Assembly (NCBI GenBank): GCA_009760855.2
Contig: WPIO01000043.1
Span: forward strand, 312,001 to 376,000
Direction: 5' to 3'
Length of the DNA: 64,000 nucleotides
Source of the DNA: Cristatella mucedo
Lineage: Eukaryota; Bryozoa; Phylactolaemata; Cristatellidae
The number at the start of each line of letters is the position of its first letter. The stretch's first letter is position 1. The notes beneath the pieces were generated by a model. The model was not told where the DNA came from. It worked only from the letters and a program-made list of their open reading frames with translations, and searched no databases. Of the stretch, positions 53,688 to 64,000 are shown in pieces. Both the position numbers and the translations under genes were made by a program.

Positions 53688-53992
53688 TAGCTGATTTAAC
53701 AGCCTCTTTGTACAGCGGTAGAAGTGCCTTGAAGTCTATTGGCTACCGAATGCGTACCGAAAGCCGCTTAGGCTGTGAGTGCACCATACAAAACTCTCTT
53801 GTGTAACACCCACATGGTCTTTATGACTTTGTAAAGTTACAGACGGCGATACATTACATTAAATTAAAGACTATAACCACCGCTTGCAACTGCAATAAAG
53901 GGATCGCCCGAGGCAGGAATCGAACCCACGACCATGCTGCCGAGGTCGCGAACAACAATCGCTTTACCCAGTGCACCATCACGGCTCACCAC
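53688..53992 (-). mobile_element. SINE1, antisense, split by a family B fragment
   Basis: The SINE1 3' part (53688-53737) and 5' part (53870-53992, with the B-box complement GGAATCGAACCCACGACC) are separated by a plus-strand family B 3' end at 53738-53869. Confidence 0.8.
53738..53869 (+). mobile_element. Family B 3' end inserted in SINE1
   Basis: TTGGCTACCGAATGCGTACC through CACATGGTCTTTATGACTTT and ACGGCGATACATTACATTA; very short 5'-truncated copy. Confidence 0.85.
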
Positions 53993-54289
53993 TAATCTGC
54001 ATGTGGGCGAAAGCAAGTTAACCTGTTTAGGCTATAAACTAAGCTTTTAATAGAAACGAAAATGCACGCACAGGAGCTCGAAGTACTTACCTCAGATAAT
54101 GATTCAGACCCTGGTAAACGGCACTAAATCAAGAATGCACTGGTAGGCAAAGCTCACCAGGAAACGACTTGACTACTGGAGCAGTGTCTAATAGCGTGTC
54201 ACTGCTACCCTTAGTCTTGCCGTGCCGAAATATTTTTGCATAGCAGTACGCAAGAAAATCGGTCATAGCAATAGCTGAGTGGAACGCCT

Positions 54290-54370
54290 ACGTACTTTTT
54301 AGCTTCTTTTGAAATGTCGTCATATTAGGAACTGACTCGCTTTCCATCGGTAGTGAGTTCTGATCTTCGG
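54290..54370 (-). mobile_element. Family A LINE fragment, antisense, decayed
   Basis: AGCTTCTTTTGAAATGTCGTC and AGTGAGTTCTGATCTTCGGG match the antisense C-terminal codons. A G-homopolymer of about 11 follows. Confidence 0.45.
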
Positions 54371-54409
54371 GGGGGGGGGCCTACTTGCGGCATGCACAAT
54401 CTTCTCCAG

Positions 54410-55175
54410 TCATATATGCCTACATTCATCAGCCTAACATTCCTAAAAATCGGGCTTGTGTAGATAAGGATACAATGTCTAAGTTGGTCCGTGCATTTGT
54501 GACATCCCGTCTTGACTTCTGCGACTCACTACTTACTGGCCTCCCGGCATGTGCGATCAGGTGATTGCTGCTGGTGCAAAACTCCTCAGCTAGGCTATTG
54601 TCTGTCATGAGCATCGCAGTTGCCACATCACACAGCTTCTCGCTGACCTGCACTGGCAAACAGTTAAGCAACCAATCGACTTCAAGGTTTTGTCGCTCCC
54701 TTTTCGGTTGCTTCATTCTTTGTCTCCAGCTTATCTCTTAGATCTACTCCACCAGGCCAAGCATCGTAAAAACCACTTTTCAGAATCCAACAGTTTACCA
54801 ATACCTCGTAAAAACCTCAAATCCTTTGGAGACTGCCCATTTAATTCTATGCTTCCAGAGCCTGGATCTCCTTCCTGACTTGAACACATTTAAAAAGAAC
54901 ATAAAAACCCACCTATTTAAGGCAGCATTTAGTGGGTCCCTGTGATTCGTCCTTCATGTGCATATGGGTGCTGACACTGCATGCTGCCACTAACCACATT
55001 TGCATGCTGACCCTGTATATGTCACCCCTAACCATGTTATTCACTTGGTTTGTTTATCAAGCATGATATTACTCACCATTCCATTGCATTTCCCTTTGCA
55101 GAAAATGTAAAGCGCCTAGAAAGACATAGTTCTCTGAGAGCGCTTTATCAAGTGCATTATTAATGTTATTATTAT
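54410..55175 (+). mobile_element. Family A LINE, C-terminal domain and 3' end
   Basis: Starts near the segment of the best copy that reads CLDKDTTSKLVHAF and continues through the 3'UTR to a hairpin with a small deletion and ATTATTATT. Several stops. Confidence 0.85.
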
Positions 55176-55184
55176 TAGTACTTA

Positions 55185-55440
55185 CGACAGCATTTTACGG
55201 GTCCCTGTCATTCTTCCTTCATGTGCTTCTGCGTGCTGACACTGTGCATGCTGCCACTAACCACATTTGCATACTGACCCTCTGCATGTCACCTCGAACC
55301 ATGTTATTCATGTTTTTTATCAAGCATGATATTCATCACCATTCAATCGCAATACCATTTGCAGCAAATGTAAAACGCCTAGAAAGAGATGAGTCCCCTG
55401 AGGGTGCTTTATCAAGTGCAAAATTATTATTATTTTGTTA
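55185..55440 (+). mobile_element. Family A 3'UTR, second tandem copy
   Basis: Repeats the last 250 bp of the previous element (ACAGCATTTTACGGGTCCCT to hairpin and TTATTATT), so two family A 3' ends lie head to tail. Confidence 0.8.
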
Positions 55441-55899
55441 TTCATGGGAGTTGAAGTTGGTAAGAGGGCCAGCAGTCTAACAGAGTCAGAGGAGACGGGT
55501 TCAAGGGATATCCGAAGTGGTTTAGTTTGGTAAGCCGAAACCAGGAAATAGAGAAACATTACAGCGAATGACAGGATTTTAAGTTGATACATCGACTTTT
55601 AGGCGGCAAGTGCCGCACCTGAGCAGAGATTTAATGTCACTGTGGCAATGTTTACGAAAAACAAGCACTGCCTCTGAGATTTCTTCCACTAATCACTCAT
55701 ATTTGCATGAGTACTAAGATTTACACGGTTCTGCGTTAATAGAAGTCTTGTCGCCATGTTCTAAAAACAAGTAAGAGCTTAGCTTTTTTGTGCTTATTGA
55801 AGATAGCCTCAATTTGACCATATTACTAATATAGAAGTAGGATGACGACTGCGGAGCGGATATGCACCCACAGCGATAACTAGTGGTTATTCTAACTTA

Positions 55900-56545
55900 A
55901 CGTTTCCGTCGCTTGCTGAGCCTGCACCAGATTTTAAGGGCTTTCGGAACCGGCAGCCTGATATGTAGATATCGTATTTCAATCGTCACACTGAGTTTTC
56001 AAGCAAAGCGTGTTGCTGAACCGGGGTTACCAGATGCCCGCTTCTTTACGACTGGATCGGTTATTTTAAAGCCATGGCTAGAATCACACATAACCGCAAA
56101 GTCCTAACAGCATGAAAGGTCGTATGGCGTCACTTGTAGAATACTTTCGAAATGTATTCTGCTGGCCACAGCTTTGCATGCCTAAGTCTAAAATCTCATT
56201 TATTAGCTTGGCCAATCTCGGCAATATTGCCAGCATAATTATAAAAAAATCCCCCAAACAATTTTCAATACCTGTTCTTCAAATTTTCTATGCTGCTTTA
56301 CCTACGCTCATCGGAGCAAGAATCTGTCACCGCAAGTTCACAACAAATCTCCCTCTGTTTATCGGCTCAAACAACTGGTAGCCGCTCTAACCGCATCCGG
56401 TCCAATTTTTCTAGCACTGGATTTAACGATTGGTTTCCGGCTAAATCAAAGAAATCTTCTCTTTCGTGAGTTGTCCCAAAAATTAAAGTCTTTATTGTCA
56501 GAGTCCAAGCTTAATAGATACCTTTTAGAAGCATTTCACTAGGTT
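55900..56545 (+). other. Coding-like frames, possible decayed gene
   Basis: Three neighbouring frames look partly coding: 55965-56107 (RVAEPGLPDARFFTTGSVIL), 56112-56381, and about 56310-56541 (YRLKQLVAALTASGPIFLAL, LLFRELSQKLKSLLSESKLN). They do not join with clear splice sites. No family recognised. Confidence 0.25.
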
Positions 56546-57452
56546 TGCTCATCAGTGTACATTATCAGTGTATAACGAATTGTATAAACCATGCATCCAT
56601 TTGTCAGTAGTCTCCACAAAATATGATCCCTTATCTACTTTATTGAGATGATACCTGTTTTTTTTAGAACACTTTTCTTTGCTTCAGACCTGGTATACTA
56701 TAAGTGCTAATTTAGCGTTAGCCTAGCCTGAAACCTGGTGTGTCAGCAATTTTTTTAGCTATTGTTCCTTAAGGATAGAGCTGTAAAGAACCAAAGTAAC
56801 GATTCAGCTCTTTGTTGAAACTACCGAGAAAACTTTATATGATTATTGTTGTCTACGAAAATATCGCTTAGATGTACAAAATTATTTACACAAGTGTCAG
56901 AAAAGCTAGTATTACCTTTAAAACTTTAAGCATCGCATTTAAGTTGATTTTTGTGAATAATCATTGTAGAAGCTTAACATGAAGAATATTTTGATTTAAA
57001 ACTCGGTGCACATATTAGAATATCTCATCTGCAAATAGAATAGAATTTTAAAGTTAGTTGCTTCGAATTCATAATAATATATCCGTTTGATTTAGGGACA
57101 GTTTGCTAGCGATGCAATGTTTTACTAGCTAATGATAGCTGTCATCTAGAATTTTGGTGCATGAGTCCACATGCATGCCAGCTTGGAATAGTTTTATTCG
57201 TGTTATATATACATTGCCGATGCTAACCAACTACGTTGTAAGGTGAAAACGCCGTTGCATTGTTAGTGTGTTGGAAAATCGGTGATACGTTTGCGACATC
57301 TTTACAAGTAGTATAAATGCCTCTGTATATTCCGCTATTAATGGTAGTCGCAGGAACGAGGAGCAAGTTGCAGTATTCATGCCCTTTGTTAGTGAAATCA
57401 ACATGACGATTTGAATTACAGTATAAATAGGACCACTTAAGCTACGAACTAG
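56546..57452. other. AT-rich intergenic DNA
   Basis: No open frame of note and no recognised repeat. Confidence 0.5.
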
Positions 57453-57997
57453 AATGTAAATGTAATGTAATGTAATGTAATGTAATGTAATGTAATGTAA
57501 TGTATCTCCGTCTGTAACTCCACAAAGTCATAAACACCATGTGGATGTTACGCAGGAGAGTTTTGTATAGCGCACGCACAGCCTAAGCGGCTTTCGGTAC
57601 GCATTCGGTACCCAACAGACCTCGTCTCACGCAACAAAGAGAAAGTGGGAAACATAGCAGAGTTAGGAGAGCAGTTGAGGTAGTGAGTAGCATAGAAGTA
57701 GCAGTTCAGGACCGCTGAAAAAGATGTGCCATAGTCGGCAGTTGGAGAGTAGATGTCGTTGCGTAAGAATTATGGAAGCAAGTTCTACAGTCTAGGACCT
57801 GCAGAGCTAAAACTTCTGTCGCCAACTGTCTTTAAGCGGAGGAATGGGACAGCTAATTTATTGTCCACACACGACCTGAGGGCACGAACAGGCTTAAACT
57901 GATGCAGCAGTTCAGCTAGGTATGAAGGAGCCAAGCCGTGGCGGGCTTTGTGGGTCAGCGTAAGAACTTTGCATAGTATGAGTTTGATGAAGCCCAC
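57453..57997 (-). mobile_element. Family B LINE 3' end with long (AATGT)n tail
   Basis: The tail 57453-57504 holds about ten AATGT units, TTACA in the sense strand. The antisense 3'UTR and C-terminal frame (57997-57785, LRLKTVGDRSFSSAGPRL) follow. Confidence 0.9.
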
Positions 57998-58604
57998 GTT
58001 AGCTTACCAGGTAAACCAACAGAGTAGGATATTAAGTGCAACTCGGCAGGCCAGCTTCTCTCGCCAAATTAATTAAGTAGCCGGTATTCAAATACGACAA
58101 AGGGATACGCATTAACTATTGCTCCAGGAGCACAACAACTGTCGGAAAAACTTCTGCCTAAAAGTGTCCATGAATTTGATGGATCATAACCAATATAGTA
58201 GGTTTGGGTAAACCCTAAAAAAGTAAGCGAATGCCTATGAAGTTACTCGATTTTCTTACCTAAATGTCTTTAAATTTAATAGGTCTGTGGTGCAGTCAGA
58301 CCAGTAAATAGTACTAGTTCTATGCATTATCTTGAAGCCTAACCTATATCAGTGTTAGAATTTTCTAAGAAAGCTATCGTGGGGAATTGCTATGAAAAAA
58401 AATAATAACTCAATATCAGGAGCTATTAATGCTGCAAGCATACACTTATTAACAATATTTATATTGTATACATTGCATAGAAATTAAGGTAATGAAAAAA
58501 TGTAGGTGATAATTTGCAAATTTTAAAAGCTTTGCAAAAATAAAAAAGAAAATATCTTATAATTGATCCATAACGATAATTGATTACCAAATATCCTGAT
58601 ATAG

Positions 58605-58790
58605 CTATAAATAAATAAATCACAGCCGATTAAACAGCCTCTTTTTCTATAGTGACAGAAGAGCCTTTACGGCTATCACCACCGCCTTCAGTGGCGATAA
58701 ACATTCGCCCACTGCTGGAATCGAACCACGACTTCGGTCCCGAGGTCGTGAAAACAACCGCCATACTGATATTTCAGCAGTGACTCGCAC
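58605..58790 (-). mobile_element. SINE1, antisense
   Basis: Begins with AAATAAATAAATCA (tail), then ACAGAAGAGCCTTTACGGC, and the B-box complement GGAATCGAACCACGAC. Confidence 0.85.
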
Positions 58791-58960
58791 TCTTAAACAA
58801 GGAATTTAGTAAAAACTCAATCAGTTTTTCATCCTTGCTCATTTTTACCTGGTAAAGATGACACACTTTATCCAACTTTTTTCCTGCATTAAGAACCAAT
58901 CCTTAAAAAATAAATTAAAACCATGCGAACATACAACTTTACACTAAAGGAAGTTGAACC

Positions 58961-60556
58961 TGCATTTACTTCAAGGAAAGTGTCGGACATGTGTTTAATT
59001 CTAGAAAAGTGTCCCTAAAAATCCTTGACTACGTAAAATTCAAGAGCAGAGAACTAGCTTTTAAATTTCACTTTGATCGTAGTTCCATCGCTAAGCTATG
59101 GCACCAACCAGATGCAACGAATTGGAAGTTCGAATTTCGTCTTGGGTTTCAGCAGTACTGTTGAGACCTTCAGAGACAAGTGAATAATCCAGATACAATC
59201 AGTATACATGGAATAAGGTTTTCTGGTAAATATAAACCTTTACTGAAAATTTCGATCACTGAATCAAGTTTTATCCTGAATGTTAAATTAGTAAGAATGA
59301 GTGGCAGCCTATGCATCTCTTCATTCGCCATGACAATTTTAAATTTTTAGAGTGGAGCTAGATTAACTAGCGTACGAAGACAATTAGTGACACTTGACGT
59401 AAAATTGAACAATAATTTAAACTTGTATCATGGTGGCCGGATCACTATATGCTTAGCAGCTTTATTAATTAGAAAACAGCAGTCGCTACAGAAGTTGGCT
59501 TTAAAGTTGCAATACGTGTTCTCCAGGAATATTCTTGGTTCATCTAAGTCAGATTAGCATAAAAGGCTATTAAAATGTGTTAGAAATATTGATGGGATGA
59601 CCTCACGATGTCAATGACCTTGAGTTTAAGCCTTTACAAATTAATTAGACATCATCCTCAAGTCATCTGCCTTACCAGCTAAGTACAAGTACAAAGCCTT
59701 TGGCTTGTAGGATGTTTTCAATATGGCTACTTGCGAAAGTTTCAGTAGTCTGCTCGTAATTTTGGACTTTTACATGCCCAGGTGTTTAGAAATATAGAAA
59801 CTTAAATATAATCTTTGGTGAGATAAAAATTGCTGCGATAGTTTTTCTTGTCAAACTTTAGTAAGAGGTTAAAGAGAACTAGCGGAAGCACCATTTATCG
59901 ACAAGCAAATGCTAGAGCGTACATGCTTACCAGGTACACGGAAGTGTCCTTCAATGTTCAGCTACAAATTACGTCTGAGTATAGGTATAGCCAGCTACAT
60001 CGAATTAACTTACTCCAAATTAGCTGCGAGGGTATCACTTCGTCAATTTTTTTTGACACGAATAGAAAAAGGACAAGTGTGAGGACAATTCTTCAGTCAC
60101 CTACACTGTTGGATGGCTATTGCTAGTAAGTTGCATAACTATAGGCGAGATGAAATTGCGGGACAGCTGTGCCGCTAGACGACAAGTGGATTAATGTTCT
60201 TCTTAGCCTTCAAAATTCTTTCAGTGGTAAGTTCAATAATGAGGCGTGATTGAGGCAATAGAAGTTAGGCTCATGCATATGTAATAACTTCCCGTTTCAG
60301 CAGGCAAGGCTGTGAGGGTATGAGTACAGAAATTATGCCGTCTAAAAAGACCTCTGGAGAAGCGTTACTTATAGTCGTCCAAGTGAGTACGGTAATGACT
60401 GACAACATATCCGAACCTCTGCTGCCAAAGGTCTTTAGGCATAGCAGTATAACCGTTAATTTATTGTTCGTAAAGGAATTCCCCGCATCACGAAGCAAGA
60501 AAAACGCACCAGTTCAACACAAACATAAAAAGGCGAGACACGGCGTGTTTCATTAG
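58961..60556 (+). CDS. Multi-exon gene, partial model, unrecognised
   Basis: Two exons join well. 59862-60125 (acceptor TCAAACTTTAG, donor CTA|GTAAGT, phase 2 in and out) codes RTSGSTIYRQANARAYML and GITSSIFFDTNRKRTS. 60301-60556 (acceptor TTCCCGTTTCAG) opens in matching phase, completing a Tyr codon, and ends SRSKKNAPVQHKHKKARHG..., a basic C-terminus, at a TAG. An inner donor at 60383 (GTGAGT) could shorten it. An upstream frame at 58961-59164 (SRKVSLKILDYVKFKSRELA) looks coding, but its donor (GTACTG at 59156) is weak. No domain recognised. Confidence 0.4.
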
Positions 60557-60589
60557 ACAGAGTTACAATATTTCATTGTATCTGGTGAT

Positions 60590-61270
60590 GTAAAATGTAT
60601 TCAATCTGTAGCTCAACAGAATAACACAGACTCTGTGAGTTTTAAGGAGGTGAGTTTTGCATGGTCTACTCACAGCCTAAAAGGCTTTCAGAATGCATTT
60701 GGCAGCTAACAGACTTAATCTCACCCAACAAAGTGAAAGTGACAACCAAAGCTGAGTCACGAGAGCCATTAGGGCAGTGAATAGCATGGGACTAGCAGCT
60801 CAGGATGGCTGGAAAGAATGTGCCGTAGTCGGTAGCAGGCGATTAGTTGCCGTTGTATAAGAATTGTGGAATTGAGTTCCACAAACTAGGACCTGTAGAG
60901 AAAAAGCTTCTGTGGCTATTGGATTTTAAGATGAGGAATGGAACAGCTAATTTATTGTCCACACATGACCAGAGGGCATGAGGAGGCTGAGACAGGTGCA
61001 GAAGTTCAGCCAGGTATAAAGGAGCAAAATCTTGACGGTCACTGAGGGTGAGCGTAAGAAATTTGGTCTGTATCATCTGATCAACCGGAAGCCATTCTCG
61101 CTCTTTTAGAAAAGAACAAATAGTGTCAAATCTCAAGGATTTTTAAACTAGTCTTGCATAAATATTCATAGTCAGCTGCAGTCGACCAGTAGATTTTTCG
61201 GTAGCCCTGCCAAAAGAAACGATTATCTATCCGGGAGAAAACTAAGGAGCTAGTTACAGTTTTTGCAAGC
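60590..61270 (-). mobile_element. Family B LINE, antisense, decayed
   Basis: Antisense 3'UTR (CACAGACTCTGTGAGTTTT) and C-terminal frame 61136-60843 (CVDNKLAVPFLILKSNSHRS), then decayed RT. Confidence 0.8.
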
Positions 61271-61364
61271 TACCATGGAAGACAATTCCTGTAATTAGAT
61301 GATAATCAGACACAATGGCTAGCTGTGAGTTGCAGAAGTTGAGATAGGTTGTTATAAAAGCGTG

Positions 61365-61685
61365 AACCAATTAAGATGTGGTAAACTTATCTTAAGAAGC
61401 CAAAATTTTAGTAGTGCTATGTAGTTCAAAGTAGGCAGCCGTAATGGCTCACTAGGTAAGGCGGTTGCTTTTCACGACCTCGGCCCCGAGGTCATGGGCT
61501 CGAATCCTGCAGTGGGCGATCCTTTATCGCCACTGCAAGCGGTGGTGATAGCCGGAAAGGCTCTTCTGTCGCTATACAAAAGAGGCTGTTAAATCAGCTA
61601 GCATTTATTTATTTATTATCTTAACTGTGGGGCTGATGTGGTTGTCTAATAAAAGGTCACTTTGGAGCAGGACACCTAGACATAC
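61365..61685 (-). mobile_element. Family A LINE fragment, antisense, holding a SINE1
   Basis: Antisense RT segment (compare 62810-62940) with SINE1 inserted at about 61437. The two halves match on either side of it. Confidence 0.65.
61437..61618 (+). mobile_element. SINE1, best-preserved copy
   Basis: CCGTAATGGCTCACTAGG head, B box GGCTCGAATCC (about 61498-61508), CTGCAAGCGGTGGTGATAG body and ATTTATTTATTTATT tail. Confidence 0.9.
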
Positions 61686-61689
61686 TCTA

Positions 61690-61990
61690 ACCTGCCGACA
61701 CTTAAAAAGGCTTAAAATGCACCTATATATCACAGGATTTAACGTGTCCACGTGATTTCCCCTTTGAGTGCATGCACTTGCCAGTGCAGTGCATGCTGCT
61801 ATTACCCATACTTGCATTCTGACACTGTGCACGGCAGCTCGATCTTATGCTTTTTGTCAATGTGCATGGTGCCACTAACAATTAAACCATGCTTCCTTTC
61901 TAGCATAATTAAAGTGACTAGAAAAAATTAAGCATTCTGAGTGCTCTATTCAAAGAAATAATTACTATTACTATTATTATCATTATTACA
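61690..61990 (+). mobile_element. Family A LINE 3' end, decayed
   Basis: 3'UTR text (GTGCATGCTGCTATTACCC), weak hairpin (AGTGACTAGAAAAAATTAAGC) and TTACTATTATTATCATTATT. Confidence 0.65.
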
Positions 61991-62099
61991 AGAATTGGTC
62001 AAGATAGCTAGCCCTAGACTTTGAACGTTAGCCGGATATCGTTTAGCACGCTTAAGCTTTAATCACAACTATTAGGAAAGGGGTTGATAATATTAAAAC

Positions 62100-63480
62100 A
62101 ATAGAAAAAATAATAATAGACTTGCTAAAGCGCCCTCAGAGAACTCAATCTCTTTCTAGGTGCTTTACATTTGCTGCGAAGGGAAACGCGATTGAATGGT
62201 GAGTAATTTCAAGCTTTATGAACAACATGAATAACATAGCTTGGGGTTACATACACATAATCAGCGTGAAAATGTGGTAAGTGGCGGCATGCCTAGTGTC
62301 AGCAGGCATAAGCTCGTACAGGACGAATCACAGACACTCATAAAATGCTGTCCTAAATAGGTTTTTTAAGTTCCTTTTAAATGTAGTGAAGTCAGGGAAT
62401 GTTATGTCGCAAGTCTGAAGCGAGTTCCAGGCTTTGGAAGCCTACGAACTAAATGCTAGGTCTCCAAAGGATTTGAGGTTTATACATGGTATTCGTAAAC
62501 TGGTGGATTCCGAAAAGCGGGTGGTACGCTGCTTGGCCTGGTGGGGAGTAGATCTAAGAGGTAGGCTGGAGCCAAAGAATGAAGTGACCTAAAAGAGAGC
62601 TACTAAACTTTAAAGTCGCTACTTTGCTTGACTTGCAGCCAGTGCAGGTCAGCGAAAAGTGGTGTGATGTAGCAACTGCGACGTTTACGACAGAAAAGCC
62701 TAGCTGCAGAGTTTTGCACAAGCTGTAATCGCCTGATTGAGCATGCCAGTAGGCCAGCAAGGAGCGAGTTACAGAAGTCAGTCGGGATGTCACTAATTCG
62801 CGACCAACTTAGACGTGGTATCCTTATCTACACAAGCTATACATTTTAGCAAAGTTATGTAGCTGAAAGTAGGCAGGCTTGACTGTGGAGCTGATGTGGT
62901 CGTCTAGCGAGAGGTCACGTTGGAACATGCTACCTATATTTCGAGCTGATTCAACAGGAGATATGCTGGAAGAGCAAGTTTTGAGAGCCAGCCTTTCCAA
63001 TTTAGTAATCACATCGGGTTTGCCCATAACTAGTAAGTTAATTTGATCAATGTTTAATTTGAGTAAATTTGCTGCCATCCATGTGCGAATCACATCAATA
63101 CATGCAGCAAGTGAGTTGAGAGAATTTGAGGTGCTCGTATGCTAGGAGGGCTCAAAGCAAAAGTAAAACTGAGTGTCAAACAAATAGAAGTAAAAACCTA
63201 GATTGTGCTTGGCAATCACATCAGCAAGATGGAGAGTATAACCTGTTGAAAACATCCTATCCTGGCACGGGGCCCTGAATTACTCCCTATTTCAGATGTA
63301 CCTCGGATGATCTTTGTGTATACACAATAATACTTTGGAGTCTCACACTGAGGTAGGACCTGAATATATAATGACGTGAGTATGGCCATGCACATGAGCC
63401 AAAACAAACAATGAGTCAGTAAAATTACAAAATTCAGTGCTGAAGGCTTCAGGTAAGTTATCAAAGTGATTTTTGAAATA
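62100..63480 (-). mobile_element. Family A LINE, antisense, 3' end through RT
   Basis: Antisense tail and hairpin (62105-62180), 3'UTR, C-terminus, and RT with DQINLLVMGKPDVITKLERL on the minus strand (63093-62824). RT motif A region by about 63230-63400. Several stops. Confidence 0.8.
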
Positions 63481-64000
63481 ACCCCTAACAAGGAAGGATC
63501 GATTTCTTGCACAAACAATAGAAATTAGATCGGAGAAATTTGAAATAATGTAGCATTTGGTACCTGATGTGCAATAGAATACTGCCGATTTCGTTAGCTT
63601 GTTTTCGGATGAAATACAGACAATGGGTTCTAAAAACTACTTCGAGGGTACTGAAAATGGCTTGAAGTTGAATTTCTTGCACACGATAACAGAAGTTCCT
63701 CCTCTTCTGCAGTTTTGATAGATCTAGAGGTGTGAAAGAATGAGAAAAAGTCGGGATAGCTTGCTTAACTGTCGGCCAGTTAACTGATTGCGGACTGTTA
63801 AATGAAAAGTGACAACTGATAAGCCCATTATATATCATACAGCTGCAGAGCTTTGGTATCTAGCCTTCTCGATGTTTCTGGTGCTACATTACAATAATGA
63901 AAGAGTTGGTGCTTTAGTTCGTACACGTGAAATTTATTTCAACTGTGCTCCAGAATATTTAGTCATCCACTTCTATACCTCACAAAAAAGCTGCGATAAA
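63481..64000. other. Right edge, unassigned
   Basis: Minus frame 63838-63485 (117 codons) shows no family or splice support and may be further decayed LINE linker. Nothing else is seen. Confidence 0.3.

Overview
The window is nuclear DNA of an invertebrate metazoan. Genes are split by spliceosomal introns, density is low, and long AT-rich stretches carry many non-LTR retrotransposons, tRNA-headed SINEs and microsatellites. I see no bacterial operons, CRISPR arrays or viral genes. The sequence alone does not name the species. Exon models below rest on GT-AG signals, matching intron phases and open frames; no transcript was available.

Gene layout. (1) 1-1209, minus: a gene with short introns leaves the left edge; family not recognised. 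(2) 7872-24657, plus: the best host gene, a methyl-CpG-binding-domain (MBD) protein. Its MBD is split over three exons, one of 28 nt. Eight exons give a 353-residue product; two more exons are reached if one stop-bearing exon is skipped. (3) 24928-25221, minus: a small convergent ORF with a predicted membrane segment and a nearby poly(A) signal. (4) 33815-33980, plus: a possible first coding exon beside GC-rich, CpG-dense DNA. (5) 44523-45522, plus: the terminal exon of a beta-propeller-like (NHL/PQQ-type) protein, probably with a 5'UTR exon near 41.3 kb. (6) 47450-48015, plus: a broken coding segment, followed by a clean exon at 48152-48288. (7) About 58.96-60.56 kb, plus: exons of an unrecognised gene.

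Mobile elements fill most of the rest. Family A is a CR1/L2-like LINE whose 3' end is a short hairpin followed by a (TTA)n tail. Its best copy, 42551-44224, keeps a 477-codon reverse-transcriptase frame. Family B is a related LINE ending in (TTACA)n. SINE1 has a tRNA-like head and an ATTT tail. SINE2 has a tRNA-like head and a 3' hairpin that copies family A, so family A machinery probably mobilises it. Several insertions are nested, and one block (28696-29631) looks like a joint insertion of one A and one B element.

The most interesting signals are the MBD gene with an in-frame stop one base before a strong splice donor, the A+B chimeric insertion bounded by one 5-bp duplication, the LINE/SINE shared 3' hairpin, and a disrupted coding segment whose frame changes fall at or near short homopolymers.
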